11,093 bases of DNA, from positions 1 through 11,093 of the forward strand of contig JAJIRX010000374.1 in the NCBI GenBank assembly GCA_023853785.1. Reading direction: 5' to 3'. Every line of letters begins with the position of its first letter. Positions within the stretch are counted from its first letter, which is position 1. A program made the translations under genes and the position numbers. The stretch comes from Psilocybe azurescens. Taxonomy: Eukaryota > Basidiomycota > Agaricomycetes > Agaricales > Agrocybaceae. The notes beneath the pieces are model-generated. The model had not been told where the DNA came from. It did no database searches and was given only the letters and a program-made list of their open reading frames with translations. Shown in pieces: positions 1 through 7,829 of the stretch.

Positions 1-307
1 TGCATCCCCTCCCTTGTTCCCACCTTGTTCCTCTAGGTCCGGTGTCTTTGTCATTGTATATGGAGCCATCGTCATCATTGTTGCACTGTGTACGTGTGTC
101 TGGGGTTGTTGTCATCATACACAGACCGGTCATTGGTTAATTGGTGCCACGATGCATGTTGGGTCGAGTTGGTGAGTGCCTGGCTCTGACTGACAATGGT
201 GAGGTGGTGAGGGCGTGCATGATGGTGGCAGTGGGGTGGCGGTGGTCGGAGGAAGAGGTGGGGTGGTTGGAGTAACCAACGGACCAATGTGGCAACCAAA
301 AGTCATG

Positions 308-463
308 CACGTGACATTGTTTACTGTTGCTGAGAATTGCTGAGAAATAATTCAGATTGGTATGTATACAATCAAATTTTAAGTCCGTTTTTGGTTCTGT
401 TTTTGGTTCTGTTCCGGGGTATTCCATTTTGTAAATAGATTCCGTTCAATTCCGCTGGAATTG
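308..463. promoter_or_regulatory. Cluster of short repeats and palindromes in the TIR (possible protein-binding sites)
   Basis: Within 160 bp of the left TIR, and mirrored in the right TIR, are a CACGTG palindrome (308-313), a perfect 10-bp tandem repeat TTGCTGAGAA (327-336, 337-346), a perfect 12-bp tandem repeat GTTTTTGGTTCT (387-398, 399-410) and the 17-bp palindrome CAATTCCGCTGGAATTG (447-463; right copy 10664-10680). All are nearly unchanged between the two TIRs. Short reiterated motifs in TIRs are common places for transposase or host-factor binding; that role is inferred. Confidence 0.45.
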
Positions 464-520
464 ATATTGAATAATATAGCAGGGCCTTGTGCTATATTTT
501 GCCCTTATTCCCGGCAGAAT

Positions 521-556
521 AGCGGATTCTGCAGCGGACTCCAGCGGAATCTGGCC
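521..556 (+). repeat. AGCGGANTC short tandem repeat in TIR
   Basis: Three consecutive units begin with AGCGGA at 521, 533 and 543 (spacing 12 and 10 bp): AGCGGATTCTGC, AGCGGACTCC, AGCGGAATCTGG. The mirrored copy is at about 10570-10606 in the right TIR. The unit resembles the interior decamer GTGGAGTCCA (7681-7740) with CG in place of TG. Confidence 0.6.
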
Positions 557-572
557 AGAATATGTGGGGGAC

Positions 573-771
573 ACAAAGCCCTCTAAATTTGTAGATTGAA
601 GGTTTACTTGTAGTTGATCTACAAAGTTCCCACCTTCTGTGCCCACTCATCCAGTAATATATGCTGACTTATTGCCCACATAGCTGCCTGGTAGACAGGT
701 GATGAATTGATAGGTGGGCAATGAGAGGGCATATAATACCTGATGAGTGGGTGCAGAATTCATGGGAACTT
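573..771 (+). repeat. Truncated fold-back (MITE-like) unit at inner end of left TIR
   Basis: It starts ACAAAGCCCTCTAAATTTG and contains an imperfect hairpin: the arm near 637-690 (GTGCCCACTCATC...) pairs with the arm near 709-757 (...GATGAGTGGGTGC). Compared with the full unit at 10313-10558, it lacks the last 50 or so bases, which would complete the closing terminal arm, and stops at GGGAACTT exactly where TIR homology ends. It contains no CpG by eye, unlike the outer TIR. Confidence 0.7.
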
Positions 772-963
772 CTGCTAGTACAAGCAATTATTCATCACAT
801 ATTTATAGCTATTGGAAAGCTTCCTGCCCCTCTTATTGTGTTAAATGCCGATGATTTTGAGGCTCAAAGATGGTCAATCTAATTTATTTTCTTGGTTTCT
901 CTATTATTCTGAAGCAGACAAACACAGAGGAAAGGGAAAACGAGATCCTAACTCAGCACCTGA
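772..963. other. Junction between TIR and interior, no gene recognised
   Basis: Unique sequence directly inside the left TIR. An ATG-initiated 82-codon frame begins at 870 (+ strand) and runs to 1118, overlapping the next feature in another frame. It is Ser/Lys/Thr-rich and not recognised. It might be an upstream exon of the small ORF that follows, but no convincing splice junction was found. Confidence 0.4.
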
Positions 964-1401
964 GGAGCAAACACCATTTTAAAGATATGTCTAGCCCAGT
1001 TTCAGAGAGCTCTAAGAAGGCTAGTAATCACTTCCAGATTGAGCTCACAGACTCAACCACAAAGATTAAAGCATCCAAGTGTTCATCATTTTCTCGATCT
1101 CTTTGGCTACATTTCTAATGGGCTTTATGCAGTCCAGGCAAGCTCTTTCCTTCAGGAAGCAAGTCCCCCTGTGCCTTCTGGGGCAGAGACATTTACACTT
1201 CTGATGTGCTTGGATGACAGTGGATTGTCAATGAAAAAGTTTCAACACTTGTTTGTGGTGTGCAAGGCATGCAGTGATTGGGTTGGTACACCAAGTGCCT
1301 TAGAAAAGTACTACTGTTCCAAATGTTGAGTTACAGATACGGTTATGGATAAGAAAATTGAAAGCTCTTTCATTGACTTAACCTGGGATTGGAGTGATTA
1401 G
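964..1401 (+). pseudogene. Small Cys-motif ORF with acidic IDLT tail, interrupted by an in-frame TGA
   Basis: The frame is open from just after a stop at 961 to TGA at 1327, then continues in the same frame to TAG at 1399-1401. No ATG lies in this frame before the conserved-looking part, so a true start would need an upstream exon. The middle reads HFLDLFGYISNGLYAVQASS, then a Pro/Ser-rich linker, then SGLSMKKFQHLFVVCKACSD. CKAC (1261-1272) and YYC (1309-1317) suggest a C-x2-C...[HY]-x-C zinc-binding motif with the usual His replaced by Tyr. After the TGA come SSFIDLTWDWSD (IDLT at 1372-1383), a hydrophobic-acidic tail like a SUMO-interacting motif. I recall similar small proteins accompanying basidiomycete transposons, but I cannot name the family. 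Function unknown. Confidence 0.5.
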
Positions 1402-2299
1402 TGGTCTTGTATCAATTCACATCTATCAATACTTGTCTTGGCTGGCCATACAATATACACTCCTTAACCTGTCTTCAATTAACTTTTATTCATACATAAA
1501 ATATATTAAATTGTTACAGGCATATTTGGGCTAGATTCATATTATGACTATATTTGTGTCTAGACCACATAAGCGCCCAGTCTGATGCTCATTCTCATGG
1601 TGTCCTTTTTGGCAGAGATATCCTAACCTTTCCAGAACCAGACCCAATAAGACCAAGACTGTCATTGACTGATCTTTCTTTTTGGCAGCCAGTTCAAGTT
1701 GTTCAAGTTGAGTTTGTGAAAATAGATGTGGACAATCAAGCATGTTTGTGCAATCATTTTGTGTTGATATCTTCTGGTTGCCTGGTTTATGTAGCTTTCT
1801 ATTGTGAAATTCTATAATTTATTCTGTGGAGTAAGAATTTTTGTATGTAAACTATCTGAAATAATGCGTAAGTAAGTAAGAATCTAAAGAGTTTCCACAT
1901 AAATATTACTTACTTTTTGTCAGAGACTCCTAGCTGTGCTTTCATATATATGACCTTGCTGATAAGATGGGCAGATACCAGTAGCTTCCAAAGTCTGGCA
2001 AATATTTAAATAATAATAGTCAGTATAATGACTCAAGATTTTAGTACAGAAAATTTATTAAATACATCAAGAGTTCTATTCTTTAGTTTATTGAAATGAA
2101 GACCTTTTGTACACCTCCAACAAGAGTGCATGTAATTCCTTCTGATTTACATTCTTATAGAGCTCTTCAATAATATTGCTGATTTCATTACCCACTTTCC
2201 ATATTGATAAAGTTATGAAGCTTTGCTCCCAGCAAATAGCAGGCATAACAAACTTTACACACAATTTATCAGTGAGCCAATCTGTGAGAAATACTTTAA

Positions 2300-2639
2300 G
2301 GCTCCATTTGGATTCAGAATGTGAGCCACATTCTCACATTCTGTGATGGCATTCTCGGTCACCTGACCTCAGCGTGATAATTGCGTGACTTCCTAATTAG
2401 AATACAAGGTTAAAATTACAATTTAATATTGGGATTTTCTCCTATCCATATATAATTTGACCTCATTCATGGAAAATTAGATGCAAGAACTTCAAATATA
2501 CCTGGATAGATGTCAAGCTTGAACGTGACACTACCTTTCCCAATTTGGGATACCTTTCACAGAAGGTCACAGATTGGATCAGAATGCCAACTTCCTATTA
2601 TGGACTCAGAATGTGAGAATTCTGAATCTGAGCGCAGCC
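2300..2639. mobile_element. Tourist/PIF-Harbinger-type MITE (340 bp)
   Basis: The ends are inverted: GGCTCCATTTGGATTCAGAA on the left against GGCTGCGCTCAGATTCAGAA on the right (reverse-complemented), followed on both sides by TTCTCACATTCTG-like sequence. TAA at 2297-2299 and TAA at 2640-2642 form a 3-bp target-site duplication. GG-starting TIRs with a TTTGG core and TAA/TTA duplications are characteristic of PIF/Harbinger (Tourist) elements. It has no coding capacity. It sits inside the - strand transposase remnant between the SFLCIEHPMW and DWLTDK blocks; removing it brings those blocks next to each other in the expected order. It inserted after, or while, the transposase was decaying. Confidence 0.8.
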
Positions 2640-3533
2640 TAATCTGAGAAGGCAAAATAAGAGCTGTGGCACAGAAATTACACTTACCATTTCCACTCTT
2701 CCTCCTGCTCTTCTATCTCACAGTGACATTCCACATTGGGTGTTCTATGCATAGAAAGCTTTGGATCTTCTTGTGTATACTGTCAGAAACTGCACAATTT
2801 TGAATCTTTCACAAGAAACAATTTTTACATAGTCTAAGAATTTGTCAGAGATAGTCATACTCATCTAGGTCTTGTATATTTCTGTGTGGCTCATGTAGAT
2901 CCTTTGCAATAGAATTTTTTCAGCGATATCACAGAAATACTCTCCATATTCTTTCAAGAACAATCAGAAGGATTAAAATGTATACAATCAAGCTTTGAAC
3001 CTTTTGCCTGTCCTCCATGTTGGTCCACAGCTACCTGACATATTTTTATAGCATCTTCTGCCTGTGGTGTGTTGGAGTGGATGTGTCGCCACATGAGATT
3101 TTTCCTGTATCCTCTTTAACAATTTCGTTAATTTTATGAAGTATGAGCCGATGAACATCAGCTGGTTGCCATGTAAGAAAAACCCAACATAATTTAAACC
3201 TGGAATTGGAATAGGCTTTAGTAATTGTACACATTTATTGAAAGACCACTGAGCTCACTTATTCTTGTGCCCAGATGAAGCCCACCCAGCTCAAATTCTT
3301 TCCAACCCACCACTCTTTGAATCCAATATCACTTTGGATGTACTGTGCATCCAACAGTTGTTTACTGTTCTCTTTTAGCATACATATCACAATCTGTAGT
3401 GGAATAGAGGCTTCTTTGGCGCTTAATTTAGTGTTCGTATCACTGACTTGACCTAGTTCAGGAAAATTGCCCACAAAATGGATGTACTTCTCAGTCTCTG
3501 TCTCATCCTGCAGTTTCTTTAAGTTCAGAAGTC

Positions 3534-3567
3534 CTAGTAAGCATACAGGTTAGATTGTGTCAGAATA
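3534..3567 (-). other. Possible short intron in the transposase pseudogene
   Basis: On the - strand, GTATTC follows GTGWDGAHSFM and TTACTAG precedes codons reading KKLQDETETEKYIHF. A 34-bp intron is unusually short; the real boundaries may differ or the donor may have mutated. Confidence 0.35.
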
Positions 3568-5513
3568 CATGAATGAATGTGCACCATCCCACCCAGTACC
3601 CATTGAATATATCTCCTTCTTGACATTTTCAATATAAGATCTAAGATGCTCTTGGATTGCTAATGAAGGGTGAAGGTCCAGAAGCATTGGATTTGTCAAT
3701 TGAGGAAGCTTCTTTCTCAAGAACTCCTTCATTAATGGGTGCCATAGTAATTGTCAGGGTGTTACATCTGGAAGGGAATCACTTGTATCTCTTAGTAATT
3801 TCAAGATTTTGTCATGGATTGAAGGTGGTGTCTTTGATGGAATCGGAATTGGATGCTTGTGAGTTCTATGGCATTTAATAAGCACCCAATAACAGCCCTT
3901 TCGGTATTCTTCCAATGGTTCATACATTCAAAATTTGACAGAGCATTCAAGATGTATTATTTTAGCACTGGCCAGAATTCCATTGGAATCTCAGTGTGCA
4001 AGAGCTATAGTTATACTTTAGTCAGTCACTATATAACCAAAGTAGTGTTTCTTTGATGTAGGACATGTAACCTTGTTTGCTGAATAATTGCTGATGGTTG
4101 TGCAAGCCATAAGTGGACCAAATCCTTGTTGAGTTGTGTTGTGTTCCAGATCAGTGAAAGCTTCTTTTTTCTCTCCGTAGAGGGCTTCCATATATTCTGT
4201 GTCCAGTAGGCCATTTTCAATAGCAAAATCTGCAAAATGATCTCTATTAGCACAAATGTTGTAGTGCTCACAACTGATCAGAAATGCATCAGTATTTTGA
4301 AAAGCTCTAAATGCAATGCATGTCCAGTGTACCAAATAAATACAACACCATCTCTTTTATAGTCAAGTAATAGCTGCCCTCAATAGTGTGGTTTCTCAGG
4401 ATGTCCATCACTCTCTGCTTTGTGTTGCTTCTGTCATTCTGACTCATTTACAGCCTTGATTTAATTAACAAAGATTTCCTCAAATAATGGAGAGCCACAT
4501 CATTGTCATCAGAGAGATGTGAAGTAAGCAAGAGTCTTGGTAAATAAGGCTGCTGACAGTGACGACACCTGATGGCACTATGAAGAATTAATAAATTTTA
4601 GGTGCTCTGCAAAAAGCTGTCTGGAAGGTTTTTGTATGTGGGGATCAAGCCTCTTTCTCATCAACAAATGGACACATCTTCATCCCTTGGCATGTAGCAT
4701 GTATAACACAACAAGTAACAGGCTTTCCCTCACCATCAAAAAGTAGTGAAAACTGAATAAGCTTTCCATTTGGAGTAGTTGTGGTGCTACCTTTTGGATC
4801 ACCTAAAGAATAGACAAAGTTTCTTGTGGGATTGATTCTGTTTGTAGAGTCCATTGCAAGCAGATAGCCTATGTATCCATCACTAGTCTCAGGAAGTTCA
4901 GAAATGGGGTTTGGATTTCTATATGTATACAGAATACTGAGGTTATTTTGCAATTTAATTTGATATCTGTTTGAATCTGAGGTAGTTCAGTCTGTGGAGT
5001 TGAGTTTGGCAGCTGAGAAGACAGCAGAGAGTCTAGCACAGAAATATCAGAGTTTTCCACAGCTCCAGTAGTATCCATAGAGTCGACAGTGATAGAAAGT
5101 TCTAGTACTGCACTGGTACATCAAAGATAGCTGATTACAGTCTCCAATGAGTGTTTGATATGCATGGGTACAAAGGCTGGTATTTTCTAGAGTTGTCTGA
5201 GAAGATCTTGAAGTGCCAAGAGGTCCTCTATAGCATCAACTGTCTGCCCAAACTGAGCATCATTGCTGAGAAAATCTGCAGTAGAAAGTGGTGGCATACT
5301 GATACCAGGAAACAATGATGAAGTACTACTCAAAACACTGAACTGAGGTGCTTATAAAGGATTCTATTCTCTTTGTGGTACTTTATTTTTATTTCTACCT
5401 CTACCTTTGTAAAACATTTTTAGTTATTATATAATGCTTCCTTCCTAGTTACTATATGAAACAAAGAATCATACATTCAATATACATTCTTTTGGTCAAG
5501 TTTTGGTGCTCAT

Positions 5514-5945
5514 TGTCTTATTTGGCACTGATTCCCATGTCAACACTGCCACATCAATGGGCTTTTACATGATAGAATAGAAAGCCACACAACCTGCAGG
5601 GTTGCTTAGTTCCCTTCCAAACCACTTTAAATATGAATTTTTAGGCCCATATTTCTTGTAGAAATTGTTTATTTCTCCTCAAAATGCCTCAACTTGATAA
5701 TTCTCTATAACACAAGTTACGTTTAGCAACTATGTATTTCCACCTTGTTTGGAACTTATTCCCACACTAACACTGCCACATTAATGTGCAGGAGTTGCAT
5801 GTTGGCACTAGGATGGCACACAAACTGTGGGGCCCCATTCACCCCCAAAACACCTCAGTTACACATGTTTTGGCTCATAGTGCTCATAAAATTTATTTAT
5901 TTTTCTCAAGATGTGCCTCAACTTGGTAATTATCTATAACATCCA
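5514..5945 (+). repeat. Diverged tandem duplication, about 0.2 kb per copy
   Basis: Two copies (about 5514-5717 and 5746-5945) share blocks in the same order: ATTCCCA...AACACTGCCACAT with AATG at the start, and TTTATTT..CTCA..ATG.GCCTCAACTTG.TAATT.TCTATAACA at the end. The middles differ strongly. The 64-codon frame at 5745-5939 lies inside the second copy and has no recognisable product. Confidence 0.65.
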
Positions 5946-6808
5946 CCAACTGTTTTTGCCTTTTGCCAAGTCCACTACAGGCTCCAGATACCTATGTACA
6001 ATATTCCCTGATGTGACATTCAATATTTTTTGTAGAGTGGTGGCCGGGAGATTGCTATATCAGTAAACATCTAATCATATCTCAAAGTGTGAGTGAAATG
6101 GAGAAAAGCTGGATTAGGATGCAAATGTGCCTGGATCAAATAGTACCAATCTAACATTTCCTTGCTGTCAAAGCCCAGGAGGGTCAAATTTGATGTATGT
6201 GTTGTGGACAATGTGAATGGTTTATCGTGATATGGCAAGCATTGTTCTCTTTTCTCTTTCTTCATCATTTATATTCATTGTGGTAGTAAGGGCTCAAAGC
6301 TCATGTGCTTGTGTTGATATCTATGTAACTGCATCAGGAAGATAACCAAACACTACAGGCTCTAGATTTACTATGCTAGCAACTTCAGCTTTCTAGCTAG
6401 ACATACTCATTATGGTCCAACTTAGCTCAAGCGCTAGAGATATGTTTTTTATGATTTCCACAGACATTTTAGTGTGCAGAAGCATTTTAAGTACTCTACA
6501 TAATTTTTTGCAGTACTCCCGCACTTATGTTCAAAGCATGCAAAGATATTTTGACACATTTTTGATTTCACAAAAAATTTTTGGGAGCTCTGCAAAGGGT
6601 TTGAGCCTTTAATGGCAACCTCTTTTGAGCATTAACAGTCAGGCTTTCCATAGTGTAGCATAGCAGGTAAGGTGTGTAGTTCTTCCTAACTAAAAGCACA
6701 CTAGCACATAAACTGTGCACAGACATTGATGAGATACTCTATACTATCTAATCCACACTTGGATAGCTCATCCCAGATGGGCCAGAGCACTATGCATTGA
6801 GAGATCTT
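5946..6808. other. AT-rich region with no supported gene
   Basis: Short frames at 6071-6268 (-) and 6412-6612 (+) are not recognised and have no supporting signals. A short phrase, CACTACAGGCTC.AGAT followed by ACTATG-like sequence, occurs near 5973 and again near 6350, suggesting an old dispersed duplication. Probably decayed transposon or spacer DNA. Confidence 0.5.
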
Positions 6809-7213
6809 CTATATACCAGTGTCTTTTAATATAGTTTTCATTTTTTCTTCTTCTTCATCTTCGGTATTATCAAATTTATGAGGCTTTTCTCTTCGTTTCT
6901 GCTTTTGAATGACATTTTGAGTGTGATAGAACAGCATTGAATGTAAAAACCAATCAAAATTCCCAGATTTCATGTGCTTTAGAATTGAATCAAAGCCACC
7001 TAACAATGAATTTAATTGTTCACATGCTTGTATATTAAATGCTTGTTGAAAATATTCTGTTCCATCTTTAGTCTTTGCTAGAGCCACAAGATTTGAAGCA
7101 GAACCATTTAATGGCTGGATTACACCATTTATGACATAGATAATCACTTGTTTGATGGTTGATATAATGATATGAATCAACAATAAATTGACTATTTTTG
7201 GCAATTTTCCCAA
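6809..7213 (-). pseudogene. C-terminal fragment of a KDZ/CxC-associated transposase-like protein
   Basis: This is the longest uninterrupted reading frame in the interior (134 codons). The leading M in its translation is a TTG, so the frame is open at its 5' side and the N-terminal part is missing. The core QAFNIQACEQLNSLLGGFDS followed by ILKHMKSGNFDWFLHSMLFY and HTQNVIQKQKRRE matches the pattern I know from the end of large basidiomycete proteins that carry CxC5/CxC6-type cysteine clusters associated with KDZ transposases (EQLN-W-GGF...M...F.WF.H.ML). Here the usual Trp after EQLNS is Leu. It ends in an acidic DNTEDEEEEK tail. An 11-bp repeat array starts about 75 bp upstream, and no earlier exon was found beyond it. 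The family is named from memory; the catalytic part is absent, so it is non-functional. Confidence 0.6.
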
Positions 7214-7299
7214 GTTTTTTTACAATACTTGTTCAAAGGACTTGGCAACCTTTATCAATACAAATATAGGATGGCTAAGATTATTCAGTTGAGGTTAAA

Positions 7300-7445
7300 T
7301 CCAAATAGAATCCATGTAGAGGATGTGGAACTCCGTATGGACTCACATGAACTCCAAATGGACTCCACGTGAACTCCAAATAAAGTTCCACATAGAGTCC
7401 AGATGGAGTTCCACATCCTCCACATTGTGGTCCACATGGAGGGAT
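7300..7445. repeat. Short tandem array, period 11-12 bp (TGGACTCCA-like units)
   Basis: Degenerate units such as TGAACTCCAAA and TGGACTCCACG begin at 7325, 7338, 7348, 7359, 7370, 7381, 7393, 7404 and 7416, then less regularly to about 7437. The first half is written TGGACTCCA and the second half TGGAGTTCCA, so the array can also fold on itself. Two more copies of the word lie at 7458-7476. It separates the KDZ-like fragment from the Plavaka fragment. Confidence 0.8.
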
Positions 7446-7680
7446 AGTCAATTCTGGCTGGACTCCATGTGGAGCCTCCACCCTAAATGGCTGGGATACC
7501 TGCCAAAAAAGAGTCACCAAACTCCACCCAGAATATATGGGTGAGGGTAAAGACCTTGATATATTACATAGTTATTAATATATTGTATTCCAATCTTCTG
7601 AATTTAAAACTTATTTACTATATCAAGTCCAGTGGACTTCAGTTATCTTAGTCCATTTTCACTGTATAGTATAAAATCTA
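7446..7680. other. Spacer between two short-repeat arrays, no gene
   Basis: Contains isolated TGGA/TCCA words (for example 7458-7476 and 7627-7637) and otherwise AT-rich sequence. The open frames crossing it are by-products of the repeats. Confidence 0.5.
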
Positions 7681-7758
7681 CTGCAGTCCAGTGGAATCCA
7701 GTGGAGTTCAGTCAAGTCCAGTGGAGTCCAGTGGAGTCCATATGGACTGTGTGGAGGA
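7681..7758 (+). repeat. Decamer tandem array GTGGAGTCCA
   Basis: Six consecutive 10-bp units run exactly in register from 7681 to 7740 (CTGCAGTCCA, GTGGAATCCA, GTGGAGTTCA, GTCAAGTCCA, GTGGAGTCCA, GTGGAGTCCA), followed by related sequence to about 7758. The unit contains TGGAGTCCA, a palindrome around one central base. The period is close to one DNA helical turn. Confidence 0.9.
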
Positions 7759-7829
7759 TGGTAAAGTACTGCTGCAAATTCCAAATTCATCCCATAGGAT
7801 ACTAGTGTCAAAGTTCTTTATTAAAAATC

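Larger units (their letters stand above)
32..771 (+). repeat. Left long terminal inverted repeat (TIR)
   Basis: This segment is the reverse complement of 10364-11093 at about 98% identity by hand alignment, with roughly 15 small differences, mostly 1-3 bp indels. The match begins at TCTAGGTCCGG and stops at GGGAACTT (771), after which the two sides diverge. The outer 530 bp is G-rich on this strand and holds about 19 CpG, far more than the interior. The inner 200 bp (573-771) is an AT-rich fold-back unit. TIRs of several hundred bp are typical of MULE-type elements. The outer end cannot be fixed because the partner runs off the window; bases 1-31 may be more TIR or host flank. Long open frames inside it (for example 137-427 on the - strand) are mirrored in the other TIR and show no sign of being genes. 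Confidence 0.95.
1540..5297 (-). pseudogene. Decayed transposase, probably MULE-like DDE type, with N-terminal Cys-rich DNA-binding domain
   Basis: Read from right to left. A plausible ATG is at 5297 (MPPLSTADFLSN...), with a TATA-like TTTATAAG about 55 bp upstream. The N-terminal part needs three frames (5297-5047, about 5078-4955, 4953-4645) and ends in a Cys motif, HATCQGMKMCPF (4701-4666). Further pieces are NRDHFADFAIENG (from 4248), QQGFGPLMACTTI (4131-4093), HPIPIPSKTPPS (3855-3820), GTGWDGAHSFM (3600-3568), QYIQSDIGFK (3345-3316), VFLTWQPADVHRLIL (from about 3186), AVDQHGGQAKG (3031-2999), DLHEPHRNIQDLDEYDYL (2901-2848), SFLCIEHPMW (2760-2731), DWLTDK and AICWEQSF (2282-2217), GICPSYQQGHIYE (about 1980-1940) and a coiled tail QTQLEQLELAAKKK (about 1715-1674). 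These follow in order a transposase family I recall as multicopy in Agaricomycetes. The MULE label is a best guess, supported by the long TIRs. At least six frameshifts, numerous stops and one MITE insertion make it non-functional. The D of DQHGGQA and the E of SNIIEELY are candidate catalytic residues. Confidence 0.75.

Noticed and set aside
32..771. TIR considered as an LTR of a retrotransposon
   Set aside because: The two copies are inverted, not direct, and no reverse transcriptase, integrase or gag-like sequence was seen between them.
1554..1817. 87-codon + strand frame
   Set aside because: Lies opposite the C-terminal coiled tail of the - strand transposase remnant, which better explains the sequence.
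4029..4271. 80-codon - strand frame overlapping 4018-4335
   Set aside because: The other frame carries the NRDHF and QQGFGPL motifs expected of the transposase; this one is its shadow.
6071..6268. 65-codon - strand frame starting MMKKEKREQ
   Set aside because: No family match, no conserved motif, and no neighbouring exon that joins to it.
7281..7544. Open frames on both strands across the 11-bp array
   Set aside because: Same cause: tandem short repeats give open frames of low complexity with no start context or homology.
7681..7758. Regular short repeats considered as a CRISPR array
   Set aside because: The units are contiguous decamers without unique spacers, and the setting is clearly eukaryotic.
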